Shown here: one piece after another, positions 17,557-26,801 of the stretch | How the letters are laid out: every line of letters starts with the position of its first letter | Position numbering within the stretch: the stretch's first letter is position 1 | NCBI RefSeq assembly: GCF_008017805.1 | Contig: NZ_VRTT01000018.1 | Span: forward strand, 1 to 64,000 | Direction: 5' to 3' | Source of the DNA: Paenibacillus sp. N3.4 | GTDB lineage: Bacteria; Bacillota; Bacilli; Paenibacillales; NBRC-103111 | DNA length: 64,000 nucleotides | Position numbers and translations under genes: made by a program | The notes under the pieces: model-generated | Told to the model about the DNA's origin: nothing | The model's input: only the letters and a program-made list of their open reading frames with translations | Databases searched by the model: none

Positions 17557-19932
17557 TTAGTAGTAGTATCTAGGCTGCTCCTGCAGTTCCGAACGTCTTT
17601 GTAAGAAACGGAAGAAGGCGCTGGCCGCTTGCGCTTTGGTTACTTCTTGTTTCGGCACGAATTGTCCGTTATTCAGCGACATGATATCCAAGCCAACCAC
17701 AATAGCTGCTACACCCACATTTTTGACTTTAGCTGCATCTGTGAAGCTTGTGTTGAACACGCCATCAAACTTCGTCAAGCTCTTGTAGCCTAACGCTTTC
17801 ACAATAAGCTGTGCCATATCTTCCCGATCCATGACGGCTTCAGGATTGAATTCTGCCCCAATATCGATGAGCCCACGATCAACGGCATTTTCAACATAAG
17901 CAAAATACTGCGAAGTGGCGCTGACGTCCGAAAACGAAGCCTTACGTTCCGCCCCGTAGTAGATCCCCCCATTACCGCCGTTCATGGCGATGACAAGCAT
18001 TTTGATCAACTCACCACGCTTAATGGTTTGATCTGGATTAACCTTTCCATCTTTAACATCCAGCGCTTGATAATCCAGCATAAGTTGAAGCTCATTTTTG
18101 GCCCAGTGTTTGTCAATATCGTCCACTTTCACTTTTTCCAAAGAAATGTTTTCACCTGTATTCGCATCTCTCCACTGACCAGTTTGCGCCTCTAGGAAAA
18201 ACGTTTCCCGATTATATTTAGGAACCAGGGAGTAGACTAGCTTTGCTTCTACCTTTTGATCCGCTTGATCCGGAGATGGCATTTGCGAAATCTGACCTGC
18301 GGCCACCATCACTCTATATTTCTCGATGGGCAACCCCCCCAGAAATCCACTGCTATCCACGACATAGTTCAACTTGATGTCATATTGACTCATCCAGAGT
18401 TCCTTCGCCTTATCCACAGCGAGTACGCTTGGTTTTTTGTTTGGATACGGCAACGTGCTGATGGAGAAATTATAAGCGACAATTTTGCCTGTAAGACGGT
18501 CAATACTTATGTTCACGTTCTCATTGTTTGCGATGACTCCGTCGATGACTCGTTTGAAACGAATATCCCAATTACGCATATGCTTCAGCTGCTCGGCGGA
18601 ATAGTCTTTGGCTGCGGGGACATCAAGAACGAGCTGATCCGTATAAGCAGGAAGATATTTCTTCACAAAGTTAACCCCTGTTGCTTTTGCGTCATCAAGG
18701 GAGATCTTGCCCTCGATTTCTTTATCAGCATCCGAACCGTAAAAAGCATAGCTGTAGAAGTTCGTAATCTCGCCCGTCTTACTGTTCACATTCGCATTGG
18801 CGCTTCTTCCACCCATTTTGCCTAAGGGATCTTTGTCGTTTGGTTGGTTCCAATTTAAATTCCAGTAGGAATTCGTCTCCCCGGTCTCTGGATCTGTTGA
18901 TTCATTGTAGCCGGCTCCTTGAAGCTTGTAGTCCGCAGGTAAGTCAAATACAGACGTCACCTTCTCCACAGCCTTCTCCTTCGTTAAATCTTGGTTAGCC
19001 AAAGGCTTATCTCCCAGTGGTTTATCCGTTAAAGGCTTTTCACCATCCGCAGCCAGTGCGGGTCCCATTCCCGAATTCCATTGTTCTCCGGTTTCTGCAT
19101 TTAGAGAGAAGGCATCCATGACATAAGAAATAATCGGAGTTTTCTTACTCTTAGCCGAGTAAGGAATTTGGTACACTAAAGAAAGCTTGGCTTTATCGCT
19201 GAAGAGCTGGGCGGCCTTCTCCTTCGTAATCGGTGTCACGTTCTGTTGGAAGGTCACATTATCGTCCCAATTGTAATTGTAGCTCACTACTTGTCCTTCA
19301 CCATTGACACTCACATTAATGCCGTTATTGGCAAAAGCTACGCCACCTACAGAACGGTCAAAGCGAATATGATATTGATAGTTCCCATTCAATGGCGTAC
19401 GGAATGCATTCTCTTCTGTATCGTTATAAATCAGATCTTTTTGTTTCTCCGGGTTCACCTTGGCAATTAGAGCGGAGGCCACATCTTTGGCTGCTTTAAA
19501 ATCAACTTTAGGCGGATAGCTCGGTTTATGATCAGGATCATTATCATTGATTGAAAAAGCAGTCAAGGTGCCGTCCATACCGTTAATGGACACGTTTAAG
19601 TAACCGTAGTTTTGCTCCTTCACCTTTTTCGTGTAATTGATATTCCAAGTAGGAAAGTTACGCCCGTTCATGCTGTAGAGAGCATTCAAGCTAATGGATT
19701 GCAGAACAAAGCCTTCCGGTATCGTAATGTAGTTTTTAGCTCGTTCCAGCGCTTGCTCTTTCGAGATTTTAGCGTCCAACTGTTTACCGTCGTCCTTACC
19801 TGGCATAATCGGGAGCGAAACCGCCTTGGATTGCACGATCGCTTCGTCCGCCCGTACCCCTGGTGCCGCCGTCAGCAGCAGCGTTGATGCAAGAGCTAAC
19901 GAACCTGCTTGTTTGAGTATTTTCAATACCAT
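17557..19932 (-). CDS. Secreted S-layer-homology protein with YcdB/YcdC-type repeats
   Basis: The 791-residue exported protein has an N-terminal signal peptide (about 1-28, ending GVRADEA). Then come at least two PepSY-like YcdB/YcdC modules, recognisable by repeated (K/D)A...A..V..FV and W.I.F.R...G....N..V.V... patterns. Three SLH domains (about 625-785, e.g. KRGELIKMLVIAMN and DREDMAQLIVKALGY) anchor it to the pyruvylated cell-wall polymer. Precise function is unknown. GGAGG is only three bases before the ATG at 19932, while TTG two codons later has a better nine-base spacing and may be the true start. Confidence 0.88.
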   Translation of the reverse strand: MVLKILKQAGSLALASTLLLTAAPGVRADEAIVQSKAVSLPIMPGKDDGKQLDAKISKEQALERAKNYITIPEGFVLQSISLNALYSMNGRNFPTWNINYTKKVKEQNYGYLNVSINGMDGTLTAFSINDNDPDHKPSYPPKVDFKAAKDVASALIAKVNPEKQKDLIYNDTEENAFRTPLNGNYQYHIRFDRSVGGVAFANNGINVSVNGEGQVVSYNYNWDDNVTFQQNVTPITKEKAAQLFSDKAKLSLVYQIPYSAKSKKTPIISYVMDAFSLNAETGEQWNSGMGPALAADGEKPLTDKPLGDKPLANQDLTKEKAVEKVTSVFDLPADYKLQGAGYNESTDPETGETNSYWNLNWNQPNDKDPLGKMGGRSANANVNSKTGEITNFYSYAFYGSDADKEIEGKISLDDAKATGVNFVKKYLPAYTDQLVLDVPAAKDYSAEQLKHMRNWDIRFKRVIDGVIANNENVNISIDRLTGKIVAYNFSISTLPYPNKKPSVLAVDKAKELWMSQYDIKLNYVVDSSGFLGGLPIEKYRVMVAAGQISQMPSPDQADQKVEAKLVYSLVPKYNRETFFLEAQTGQWRDANTGENISLEKVKVDDIDKHWAKNELQLMLDYQALDVKDGKVNPDQTIKRGELIKMLVIAMNGGNGGIYYGAERKASFSDVSATSQYFAYVENAVDRGLIDIGAEFNPEAVMDREDMAQLIVKALGYKSLTKFDGVFNTSFTDAAKVKNVGVAAIVVGLDIMSLNNGQFVPKQEVTKAQAASAFFRFLQRRSELQEQPRYYY

Positions 19933-20075
19933 CTTCCTCCTTAACGTGGATGAGAATCTCCATAATATTTCTTAACGTGGCAGGATGAATAAAGGTTGCT
20001 CAATTAGCGGCCATAATTTACCTTTTTTTTATTATCGAACATACATCTGTATAAGGACCACAGCCGCTCACCAAG

Positions 20076-20146
20076 GATAACGACTTCGTCGTCCTTCAGG
20101 GACGAGCGAGTTTGTCAAGGTAGATGCGAAGCAAACGTATAGACAT
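20076..20146. repeat. Dispersed intergenic repeat, copy 2
   Basis: About 71 bp nearly identical to 4291-4361, in the same orientation and relative position: after the terminator of the upstream minus-strand gene (rluF) and before the next gene (the SLH protein). A degenerate third copy of its tail occurs at 26155-26180 before bmrC. The remaining 19933-20075 sequence shows only TTAACGTGG direct repeats near the SLH gene start. Confidence 0.75.
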
Positions 20147-20162
20147 AGTGTGCTTATCTACC

Positions 20163-20212
20163 AAAAAAAGCACGAATGGCTTTCAGCTCAAGGGCTGTTT
20201 CCATTCATGCTT
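20163..20212 (-). terminator. Intrinsic terminator of rluF
   Basis: AAGCATGAATGG and CCATTCGTGCTT form the stem on the minus strand, followed by TTTTTTTGG, directly after the rluF stop. Confidence 0.85.
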
Positions 20213-20219
20213 ATTACGG

Positions 20220-20933
20220 CTACTTACCCGCTTTGGAGCTGTCCTGACGAAGTGTCAGCATGAAATCCTGTACTTCGCCCTGCGTTAAATTCCGCCACTT
20301 GCCCACCTTTAGATTGCCCAGATGGATATGCATAATCCGTATACGCTGCAGGCGCACAACACGCAAGCCAAATGCCTCGCACATACGCCGAATTTGGCGA
20401 TTTAATCCTTGTGTAAGAATGATACGGAATACGCGATCCCCGATCTGATGAATTTCACAAGGCTTTGTCATCGTCCCGAGAATGCGAACTCCGCTCGCCA
20501 TCCCCTGCAGAAACATCGGTGTAATCGGACGATTCACGGTCACAATGTACTCTTTATCATGATTATTTTCCGCCCGCAAAATCTGGTTGACGATATCTCC
20601 ATTATTGGTTAGGAGAATGAGTCCCTCCGAATCTTTATCAAGTCGCCCTATCGGGAAAATACGCTCCGAATGCCCAACAAAATCAACGATGTTGCCTCGA
20701 ATATGCGCTTCCGTTGTACTTGTGATACCCACAGGTTTATTGAGTGCGATATACACATGCTCCTTTTTCTCGCCGATCGGTCGACCGTCGACTCTTACCT
20801 CATCACCGGGACCTACGACACTGCCTAATCCGGCAGCTTCCCCATTAATGGTTACGCGCTTCGCTTCTATCCACTTGTCCGCTTCCCGTCTGGAGCAAAC
20901 ACCGGTTTCACTAATAAATTTATTAATTCTCAT
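20220..20933 (-). CDS. rluF: 23S rRNA pseudouridine synthase, RluF/RluB family
   Basis: The 237-residue cytosolic enzyme isomerises a specific uridine in 23S rRNA. An S4 RNA-binding domain (about 1-60, MRINKFISETGVCSRREADKW region) precedes the RsuA-family catalytic core. Asp99 lies in GRLDKDSEG, and conserved GLNRQIRRM follows. The overall pattern is closest to RluF, which modifies U2604, but RluB-type specificity is not excluded. It is monocistronic with its own terminator. Confidence 0.85.
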   Translation of the reverse strand: MRINKFISETGVCSRREADKWIEAKRVTINGEAAGLGSVVGPGDEVRVDGRPIGEKKEHVYIALNKPVGITSTTEAHIRGNIVDFVGHSERIFPIGRLDKDSEGLILLTNNGDIVNQILRAENNHDKEYIVTVNRPITPMFLQGMASGVRILGTMTKPCEIHQIGDRVFRIILTQGLNRQIRRMCEAFGLRVVRLQRIRIMHIHLGNLKVGKWRNLTQGEVQDFMLTLRQDSSKAGK

Positions 20934-21111
20934 TCGTGGGAGTTCCCCTTCTCATTATGTATCCGTTACTTGCCTACAGCCTTATTATGCTGGATTCACT
21001 CACGAGGTTCAAGTCGAATAACCAGGATGTGCAGGAAGCCTCTTTTTGAGGTGCTTGCACCTATTCTGGTATACTAAAGCCAACTACGAACCGGATAAGG
21101 GGGTTAATTCT

Positions 21112-21732
21112 ATGCGTATCCTTCTATTAGGAGCCACAGGCCGAGTCGGCAAAAAGATTCTTAAACAAGCCTTGAGCGATCAGCATGAGGTGACTGCGTT
21201 AGTTCGCTCTCCTGAGAAAGTGGAGTCACCCCCTAGTGGGCTTGCTTTACTTCAAGGAGATGCTTGTAACGCTGCACATTTGCAAAATGCCCTCCGCGGA
21301 GCAGAAATCATCATAAGCTGTCTGGGAACTGATGGCGGCTCTGTCTTGACCACATACACGCCGATCCTCATTGCGGCTATGCAGTCACAGGCGGTGAGCA
21401 GAGTCGTCACGATTGGTACCGCCGGCATCCTCCAGAGCCGGGAACATCCAGGGCTACTCCGTTACGAAGCACCTGACTCCAGACGCTCCTCTACACGGGC
21501 TGCGGAAGAACACCGCCGATCCTGGGAGCTCTTTGAAGCCTCGGGCTTGGAGTGGACTGTGGTGTGCCCAACCTATTTGCCCGATGGCGAGCCTATTGGC
21601 CAGTACCGCTTCGAACGAGATTACTTGCCCGATGGCGGCATGTCCATTTCTGTTGGGGATACCGCAGCGTTTACTTATAGAACCGCCTTGGAGAACCAAG
21701 ATATAGGCTTTCGTGTAGGGCTTGCTTATTAA
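21112..21732 (+). CDS. NAD(P)-binding oxidoreductase-like protein (atypical SDR, NmrA-like)
   Basis: The 206-residue Rossmann-fold protein begins MRILLLGATGRVGKKIL, a clear nucleotide-binding GxxGxxG motif. Later WTVVCPTYLPDG and the lack of a typical Tyr-x-x-x-Lys pair place it among NmrA/BLVRB-like atypical short-chain dehydrogenases. AAGGGGG precedes this ATG; the frame is open from 21046 without a better site. It is transcribed alone and ends at a strong terminator. Substrate unknown. Confidence 0.8.
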   Translation: MRILLLGATGRVGKKILKQALSDQHEVTALVRSPEKVESPPSGLALLQGDACNAAHLQNALRGAEIIISCLGTDGGSVLTTYTPILIAAMQSQAVSRVVTIGTAGILQSREHPGLLRYEAPDSRRSSTRAAEEHRRSWELFEASGLEWTVVCPTYLPDGEPIGQYRFERDYLPDGGMSISVGDTAAFTYRTALENQDIGFRVGLAY

Positions 21733-21762
21733 ACGGCTTCTGCCGAGATCACCATAAGCAAG

Positions 21763-21811
21763 CAAAAGACGGATTGCAGTCAGCGAAGCTGATTACAATC
21801 CGTCTTTTGTA
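21763..21811. terminator. Bidirectional terminator
   Basis: CAAAAGACGGATTG and CAATCCGTCTTTTG form a 14-bp perfect stem between convergent genes. Confidence 0.85.
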
Positions 21812-21821
21812 TAAACAGCGC

Positions 21822-22136
21822 CTAATTATGTCTTCTTCTTTCATTGGACAAGGCCACGATATTGATCCAAGAGATGAGGATACCGAGCGCCCGGAACAAA
21901 TACCCCACCACGGGAATAAAGCTTAAGAAAGCCATGATGATATTGAGCACAGTCTTGATCGTTGTGCCATTGCCTGTAAGCAGAGCCACTATGAGATTCA
22001 CGAACACGAGCGGGATGACCCACGAACACGACCATAAGTAGAAAAACGGAATGAGACCGAGCAAATAACCCACTGCAATCGCAATTTCGGATAAAAGCTG
22101 AACGACATTTAAAAGGCGAATCGTATCAGAACGCAT
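21822..22136 (-). CDS. Small hydrophobic membrane protein, unknown function
   Basis: The 104-residue protein contains about three hydrophobic segments (roughly 10-33, 36-55 and 62-95) and a charged C terminus (SNERRRHN), so it should be an integral membrane protein. No motif is recognised. A TACAAT -10-like sequence near 22180 could drive it. It is convergent with the preceding NAD(P)-binding gene. Composition and an open frame of this length support it as real. Confidence 0.6.
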   Translation of the reverse strand: MRSDTIRLLNVVQLLSEIAIAVGYLLGLIPFFYLWSCSWVIPLVFVNLIVALLTGNGTTIKTVLNIIMAFLSFIPVVGYLFRALGILISWINIVALSNERRRHN

Positions 22137-22268
22137 GAGTCATCCTCCATTTCAGGTAAGTGCATTGTAAACTAACGCTTACATTGTAGCATAGCCTTAT
22201 CACTGAGTCTTTAGCCTTTTTTCTCAATTTGTCCACGAAAGCCCTCAGAAACATGTTCGGCAGTTTCC

Positions 22269-24338
22269 TCACACCAATGGGATTCCATTCGGCGTCTCGA
22301 CTCCAGCCTTATGGGTCTTAGCCATTGCCTGATGTCCCTGCTGCAGCTGGTACATTTGGTAGTATCGGCCGCGGAGCTGCATCAGCTCTTCGTGACTGCC
22401 CTGCTCGACAATTTCGCCGTGGTCGAGTACCAGAATCTTGTCGGCGTTCTTGATCGTCGACAAGCGGTGTGCAATGATGAAGGTGGTCCGCCCCTTCGAG
22501 AGTACATCGAGCGCGGCCTGAATGATGGCCTCAGTCTCGGTATCGATCGAGGCCGTCGCCTCATCGAGGATCAAGATCGCCGGGTCGAACGCTAACGCCC
22601 GAGCGAAAGAGATCAGCTGCCGCTGCCCTGCAGACAGCGTAGAGCCCTTCTCGATGACGGGCTCATCTATGCCCCGCGGCAGGCTCTTGAACATCTCCGC
22701 TGCGCCTACGTCGCGCAGAGCCGCTTCTACCCGTTCCCGGGTGATGGACGGATCGTCCAGACTTACGTTGGACGCAATCGTCCCTGTGAACAGGAACGGG
22801 TCCTGCAGCACAATACCCATGTGCTGGCGCAGCTGCTGCTTAGGTATTTGGCTGATATCTCGGCCATCCACGGTGATTCGGCCTTCATTTACATCGTAAA
22901 AGCGGAATATCAAGTTCAAGATCGAGCTTTTGCCCGAACCTGTGTGTCCCACCAGTGCAACCGTCTGCCCCGGCTTTGCCTCGAAGGAGATGTCCTTGAG
23001 TACGTCCTCGCCTGCTTTGTAAGCGAAACGAACATGCTCGAACTTTACATGTCCGAGATAGCGCTCCGCCTTCTCTGCGACGACATCCAATCCCTCTTCA
23101 TCCAACAGTTCGAAAACACGATCCGCTGAGACGATAGCTCGCTCCAGATTCGGCAGTTGATTCACAATACCAACCATCGGATTGAACATCCGGTTCAAAT
23201 AATCCACGAAAGCGTAAAGCACACCAACCGTAATCAACGTATTCAAAGAACTTCCCCCGACATACCAGATGAGACCGAAGAAGAATACGTTTCGAACCAC
23301 ATTCATCAAATTATGGGACATCAGCGAGTTCAGGCTGAGCAGTTTGTTCTGATAATTCGTGTACTCTTCGTTTAATTGATCGAATTCCTCGATCGTTTCC
23401 TTTTGCCTGCGAAAAGCTTGAATAATCGTCATACCTTGAATCGCTTCGTTGATCATTCCGTTAATCGATCCAATTTTTTCACGGATGATGTGATTATAGC
23501 GGGAAGCATATTTCCGATACACGATAATCCATACATAGAGCATCGGAATAACCGGAAGCGTAAATAAAGCCAGCCTGTAATCCAGCAGGAATAAAGCTGC
23601 GATAATCCCTACAATATAAATCGTTCCTGTGAAAAAGTTCGCTAGCACCTGCACATATAAGTCCCTTATCGATTCCGTATCATTCGTAATTCGCGAGACA
23701 ACTTTGCCCGCGGGCTGATTGTCAAAATAGTTAATAGGGAGCCTCTGAATTTGTGCAAAAACATCGCTTCGCATCCGTTGAATAATTCGATTCGCAGCCG
23801 ATTGCAGCAAATAGCGCTGACCATACGTAAATCCGGCCCCAATCAAGATAAGGATAAAATACAGACCTGCAAGCTTCATTAAGCTGTTAAACTCGGGTTC
23901 GTAGAACGTGTACAGTTCTTGAATACTTAGCTTTTGGGCTGCATATTCAGCCTGCTCCTTGCCTTGGGTAATCGTGAGCCTATTATTCCCAACCAACTTG
24001 CGGACGCCATCAAAAGAAATCGGCTGTTCGATCCATACGAACTGACTGCCAACCTGCAAAATACGGACCTCCTTGCCCTTCGGTTCGCCTTCCGCAAAGT
24101 TATCGCTTCGCTTATACCACGTGCCATTATGCGGAACGGCTTGAAACGTTTGCGTCACGGATGTCGTGGCATACCAAGGCTTCTCAATGCCAAGAATGTG
24201 ACGGTCGATCATTTGCTTCGCGATGAAGGGTCCTGCCAGCTCCGTCGCCACCGCGACCGATAAAAACAGCAGCGCGATGAGCAGCGGCTTTTTGAAAAAA
24301 GCCGCATATTGAAATAGTCGTTTTCCAGTATGTTTCAT
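22269..24338 (-). CDS. bmrD: Heterodimeric ABC exporter subunit, BmrD/YheH-like
   Basis: A half-transporter of about 689 residues: six membrane helices fused to an ATPase with Walker A GHTGSGKSS, signature LSAGQRQLISFA and Walker B ILILDEATAS containing the catalytic Glu, then an AHRLST switch. The long extracytoplasmic insertion between the first two helices (about residues 45-145) is typical of BmrD/YheH. It should pair with BmrC to expel drugs or other amphipathic substrates. AGAAGGTGAG precedes ATG 24338; the longer in-frame GTG lies inside that site. It follows bmrC by 20 bp. Confidence 0.9.
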   Translation of the reverse strand: MKHTGKRLFQYAAFFKKPLLIALLFLSVAVATELAGPFIAKQMIDRHILGIEKPWYATTSVTQTFQAVPHNGTWYKRSDNFAEGEPKGKEVRILQVGSQFVWIEQPISFDGVRKLVGNNRLTITQGKEQAEYAAQKLSIQELYTFYEPEFNSLMKLAGLYFILILIGAGFTYGQRYLLQSAANRIIQRMRSDVFAQIQRLPINYFDNQPAGKVVSRITNDTESIRDLYVQVLANFFTGTIYIVGIIAALFLLDYRLALFTLPVIPMLYVWIIVYRKYASRYNHIIREKIGSINGMINEAIQGMTIIQAFRRQKETIEEFDQLNEEYTNYQNKLLSLNSLMSHNLMNVVRNVFFFGLIWYVGGSSLNTLITVGVLYAFVDYLNRMFNPMVGIVNQLPNLERAIVSADRVFELLDEEGLDVVAEKAERYLGHVKFEHVRFAYKAGEDVLKDISFEAKPGQTVALVGHTGSGKSSILNLIFRFYDVNEGRITVDGRDISQIPKQQLRQHMGIVLQDPFLFTGTIASNVSLDDPSITRERVEAALRDVGAAEMFKSLPRGIDEPVIEKGSTLSAGQRQLISFARALAFDPAILILDEATASIDTETEAIIQAALDVLSKGRTTFIIAHRLSTIKNADKILVLDHGEIVEQGSHEELMQLRGRYYQMYQLQQGHQAMAKTHKAGVETPNGIPLV

Positions 24339-24358
24339 AAGGGTTCTCACCTTCTTTT

Positions 24359-26125
24359 TTATCTGTTGTGTGTCCCATTTAAACCTGTGCTTGTTCCTTC
24401 AAGCTGCTGTCGGTCGTACTGTTCTTTGTACCAGCCGCCAAGCGCCAGAAGCTGTTCATGCGTGCCTTCTTCCACCACATAGCCTTCATCCAATACAAGA
24501 ATCCAGTCAGCATGCTGAACTGCGGAAAGACGATGCGTTGTGATCAACGTCGTTTTACCGGCTCGCTCGGTGCGAATGCCGCGAATGATTTCCGCTTCCG
24601 TCTTCGCATCGACTGCCGAGAGCGCGTCGTCCAGCATCAGGATTTCAGGATTGATATAGAGCGCACGGGCAATGGAAACTCGCTGTTTTTGGCCTCCGGA
24701 TAAGGCGACGCCTTTCTCACCAACCAACGTTTGCAGGCCATCCGGCAAGAACTCGACATCCTTGCGGAATGCGGCAAGCTCCAACGCCTGCATCAGTTGT
24801 TCCTCTGTTCCTTGGCTGCGGCCAAACATCACGTTTTCTCTCACTGTTTTGGAGAAAAGCAGCGGTTCCTGCGGCACATAGCCGATCCAGCCATGTACGG
24901 TATCCATCGTCAACCGCTCAATCGGAGTCCCCGATAAGGCAATCTTACCTTGACCTAGCGGATACTCTCTAAGCAATTGCTTAAGCAGCGTCGTTTTCCC
25001 GCTTCCTGTTCTACCCACGATTCCTAGCGTTTGCCCCCGTTCTAAATGGAAATTAATATTCACCAAGTTATCAATCGAGGAGGAGGGATAGCGAAAGGTA
25101 ACCTTTTCAAAGATGATCGAATTCGGCACCAACAGCGTTGTTGCACTTGGGTCTTCTTTGACATCCGGCTTATAACCCAGTGTTTCATTGACGCGGTCCA
25201 AAGAAGCGTTCCCCCGCTGCATAATGTTCATCAGTTCGCCAATGGCAAACATCGGCCAGATCAGCATTCCTAAATAGGTATTGAAGGAAACCAGCTCGCC
25301 AAGCGTCAATTGACTATGAAATACCAGATAACCGCCATAGCATAACCCGATTAGATAGGAAATGCCGACGAGAATTTTGACTGTAGGCTCAAACAAGGCA
25401 TCGATGATGGCTACTGCGATATTTTTACGATATACATCGTCTGTCATCGTTTTGAAGCTTCGTTCGCTAGCCTTCTCTTGGACAAAAGCACGAATTACGC
25501 GGACGCCAGCGATGGTTTCCAGCACGCGGTCATTCATTTGGCCGAAGGCATCCTGCGCAAGCATGAATCTTTCGTGAATCCGCCCGCCGTAAATCGTGAT
25601 GGCAACAGCCATAATCGGCAGAGGCAGGATCGAAACAAGCGTCAATTTCCAGCTTATGAAAAAGCCCATCATGCCTAGAATCGTTAACATGAAAAGCGTA
25701 GAGTCTACAAAGGTGAGAATACCAAACCCTGCGGTTGTTGAGACAGCCTGCAGGTCATTGGTTGCTTTGGCCATTAAATCTCCCGTACGATTGCGCTCAT
25801 AAAATGTAGGCGTCATGCGCAATAAATGCCTCATATACCGCGAACGCATAATGCGTTCTAAGACAAAGGCACCCCCGAAGAGCTGATAAAGCCAAATATA
25901 GGTTAATCCATAACCAACCACAATCAATGCGCCCCAAAAGGCAAGCAGTTGAAACAACTTGCTGCCGGTCAATGTACCCATGTGGATGCCATCAATGGCG
26001 TAACCAATTAGCTTAGGCGGAATCACATCAATAAATCCTACGAAGATAAGCAATCCCACAGCAATCGAGTAGCGTTGCCAATTCATGCGGAAAAACCAGC
26101 TTAATTTCTTTAACACGGTAAACAT
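24359..26125 (-). CDS. bmrC: Heterodimeric ABC exporter subunit, BmrC/YheI-like
   Basis: The 588-residue half-exporter has six membrane helices and a C-terminal ATPase with Walker A GRTGSGKTT, signature LSGGQKQRVSIA and Walker B ILMLDDALSAVD. Asp replaces the catalytic Glu, so this subunit contributes the degenerate ATP site, as in Bacillus BmrC. It precedes bmrD in an operon. The 280-bp leader carries a short ORF and two terminators, the arrangement known for bmrBCD, where ribosome-targeting antibiotics relieve attenuation. Confidence 0.9.
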   Translation of the reverse strand: MFTVLKKLSWFFRMNWQRYSIAVGLLIFVGFIDVIPPKLIGYAIDGIHMGTLTGSKLFQLLAFWGALIVVGYGLTYIWLYQLFGGAFVLERIMRSRYMRHLLRMTPTFYERNRTGDLMAKATNDLQAVSTTAGFGILTFVDSTLFMLTILGMMGFFISWKLTLVSILPLPIMAVAITIYGGRIHERFMLAQDAFGQMNDRVLETIAGVRVIRAFVQEKASERSFKTMTDDVYRKNIAVAIIDALFEPTVKILVGISYLIGLCYGGYLVFHSQLTLGELVSFNTYLGMLIWPMFAIGELMNIMQRGNASLDRVNETLGYKPDVKEDPSATTLLVPNSIIFEKVTFRYPSSSIDNLVNINFHLERGQTLGIVGRTGSGKTTLLKQLLREYPLGQGKIALSGTPIERLTMDTVHGWIGYVPQEPLLFSKTVRENVMFGRSQGTEEQLMQALELAAFRKDVEFLPDGLQTLVGEKGVALSGGQKQRVSIARALYINPEILMLDDALSAVDAKTEAEIIRGIRTERAGKTTLITTHRLSAVQHADWILVLDEGYVVEEGTHEQLLALGGWYKEQYDRQQLEGTSTGLNGTHNR

Positions 26126-26154
26126 GCGATACGTTCACTCCCTTTCAAATAGCA

Positions 26155-26180
26155 CCAATGCGCAGCAATTGTATAGACAT
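26155..26180. repeat. Degenerate copy of the dispersed repeat tail
   Basis: ATGCGCAGCAATTGTATAGACAT-like sequence matches most positions of the tail of the repeats at 4291 and 20076. It again lies between a terminator and the downstream gene start. Confidence 0.35.
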
Positions 26181-26197
26181 CTGCTCTCTTATCCATG

Positions 26198-26231
26198 CAA
26201 AAAGGCACACCGCGTGCTGCGATATGCCTTC
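26198..26231 (-). terminator. Attenuator hairpin 2 in the bmrCD leader
   Basis: GGCATATCGC...GTGTGCC hairpin followed by TTTTTGC on the minus strand, between the leader ORF and bmrC. Confidence 0.6.
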
Positions 26232-26241
26232 TAATGAACAT

Positions 26242-26279
26242 AAAAAGCGCACGTTACGAACTTCTTCGTAACCCGCGCT
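26242..26279 (-). terminator. Attenuator hairpin 1 in the bmrCD leader
   Basis: GCGC-GG-GTTACGAA and TTCGTAAC-GT-GCGC form a long stem followed by TTTTTATG on the minus strand. It is located 15 bp beyond the leader-ORF stop, so stalling of a ribosome in the leader could influence its formation. Confidence 0.8.
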
Positions 26280-26293
26280 CACTGAAACCTATG

Positions 26294-26407
26294 TTAAGGT
26301 TGCGGCACAACCTGGCATATAAAATCCAAGCTTCTTGCTGATAGACGGGCTACAAAATATGAAATTGTATGGTTAGCCTTACTTGTATGGTTAACAATAC
26401 CCTTCAT
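26294..26407 (-). CDS. BmrB-like regulatory leader peptide (37 residues)
   Basis: A short ORF with a near-consensus ribosome binding site (AAGGAGGGGAACAAG before the ATG) lies about 50 bp after a strong promoter. It starts MKGIVNHTSKANHT, where a 15-nt NHT-coding segment is nearly repeated, and ends QVVPQP. Its last codons form a hairpin (AGGTTG-TGCCG-CAACCT) that can compete with downstream structures. Two terminators follow, then bmrC. By analogy with Bacillus bmrB, translation of this peptide probably senses ribosome-stalling antibiotics. The name rests on architecture, not on sequence identity. Confidence 0.7.
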   Translation of the reverse strand: MKGIVNHTSKANHTISYFVARLSARSLDFICQVVPQP

Positions 26408-26456
26408 CTTGTTCCCCTCCTTCTCCAATAGTTGGTTATTTTTCCTTACAAAGGTG

Positions 26457-26486
26457 ATCTTAACACCCCTCCTGAGCCGATGTCAA
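26457..26486 (-). promoter_or_regulatory. Promoter of the bmrCD leader transcript
   Basis: Minus-strand TTGACA, 18-bp spacer, TAAGAT, about 50 bp upstream of the leader ORF. Confidence 0.75.
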
Positions 26487-26595
26487 TCGGATAAAAAGAC
26501 TATAACTAAAGTCTCATCTCCTCTGATTTCGTCACACATGATTCATAAATAGAGCGCATATGGTGAAAGTAAACGCTTATATGGAGGGGCTTAGG

Positions 26596-26772
26596 ATGGT
26601 CGATCACGTATTTGCTTTGATGGGTTGGATCGTAGGGTTCGGATCTTGTGTGGGAGGAGTCGTTGCTGCAATTGCTCACTTCGTGCGTGTCGATTCCACC
26701 CAATATGATAGGGAATTTCTATGGAACTTTCGCTACTCGCTGGAAGAGCTGGAGTTGAACAAAGCGGATTAG
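26596..26772 (+). CDS. Small membrane protein, unknown function
   Basis: The 58-residue ORF starts MVDHVFALMGWIVGFG and has GGAGGGG eight bases upstream of this ATG, which supports translation. It has one hydrophobic helix (about residues 4-26) followed by an acidic tail (LEELELNKAD). No family is recognised. It is divergent from bmrCD. The frame extends upstream to 26560 without a ribosome binding site. Confidence 0.5.
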   Translation: MVDHVFALMGWIVGFGSCVGGVVAAIAHFVRVDSTQYDREFLWNFRYSLEELELNKAD

Positions 26773-26801
26773 GTGCTGCAAAAAAGTGTTAATAAAAATA
26801 T

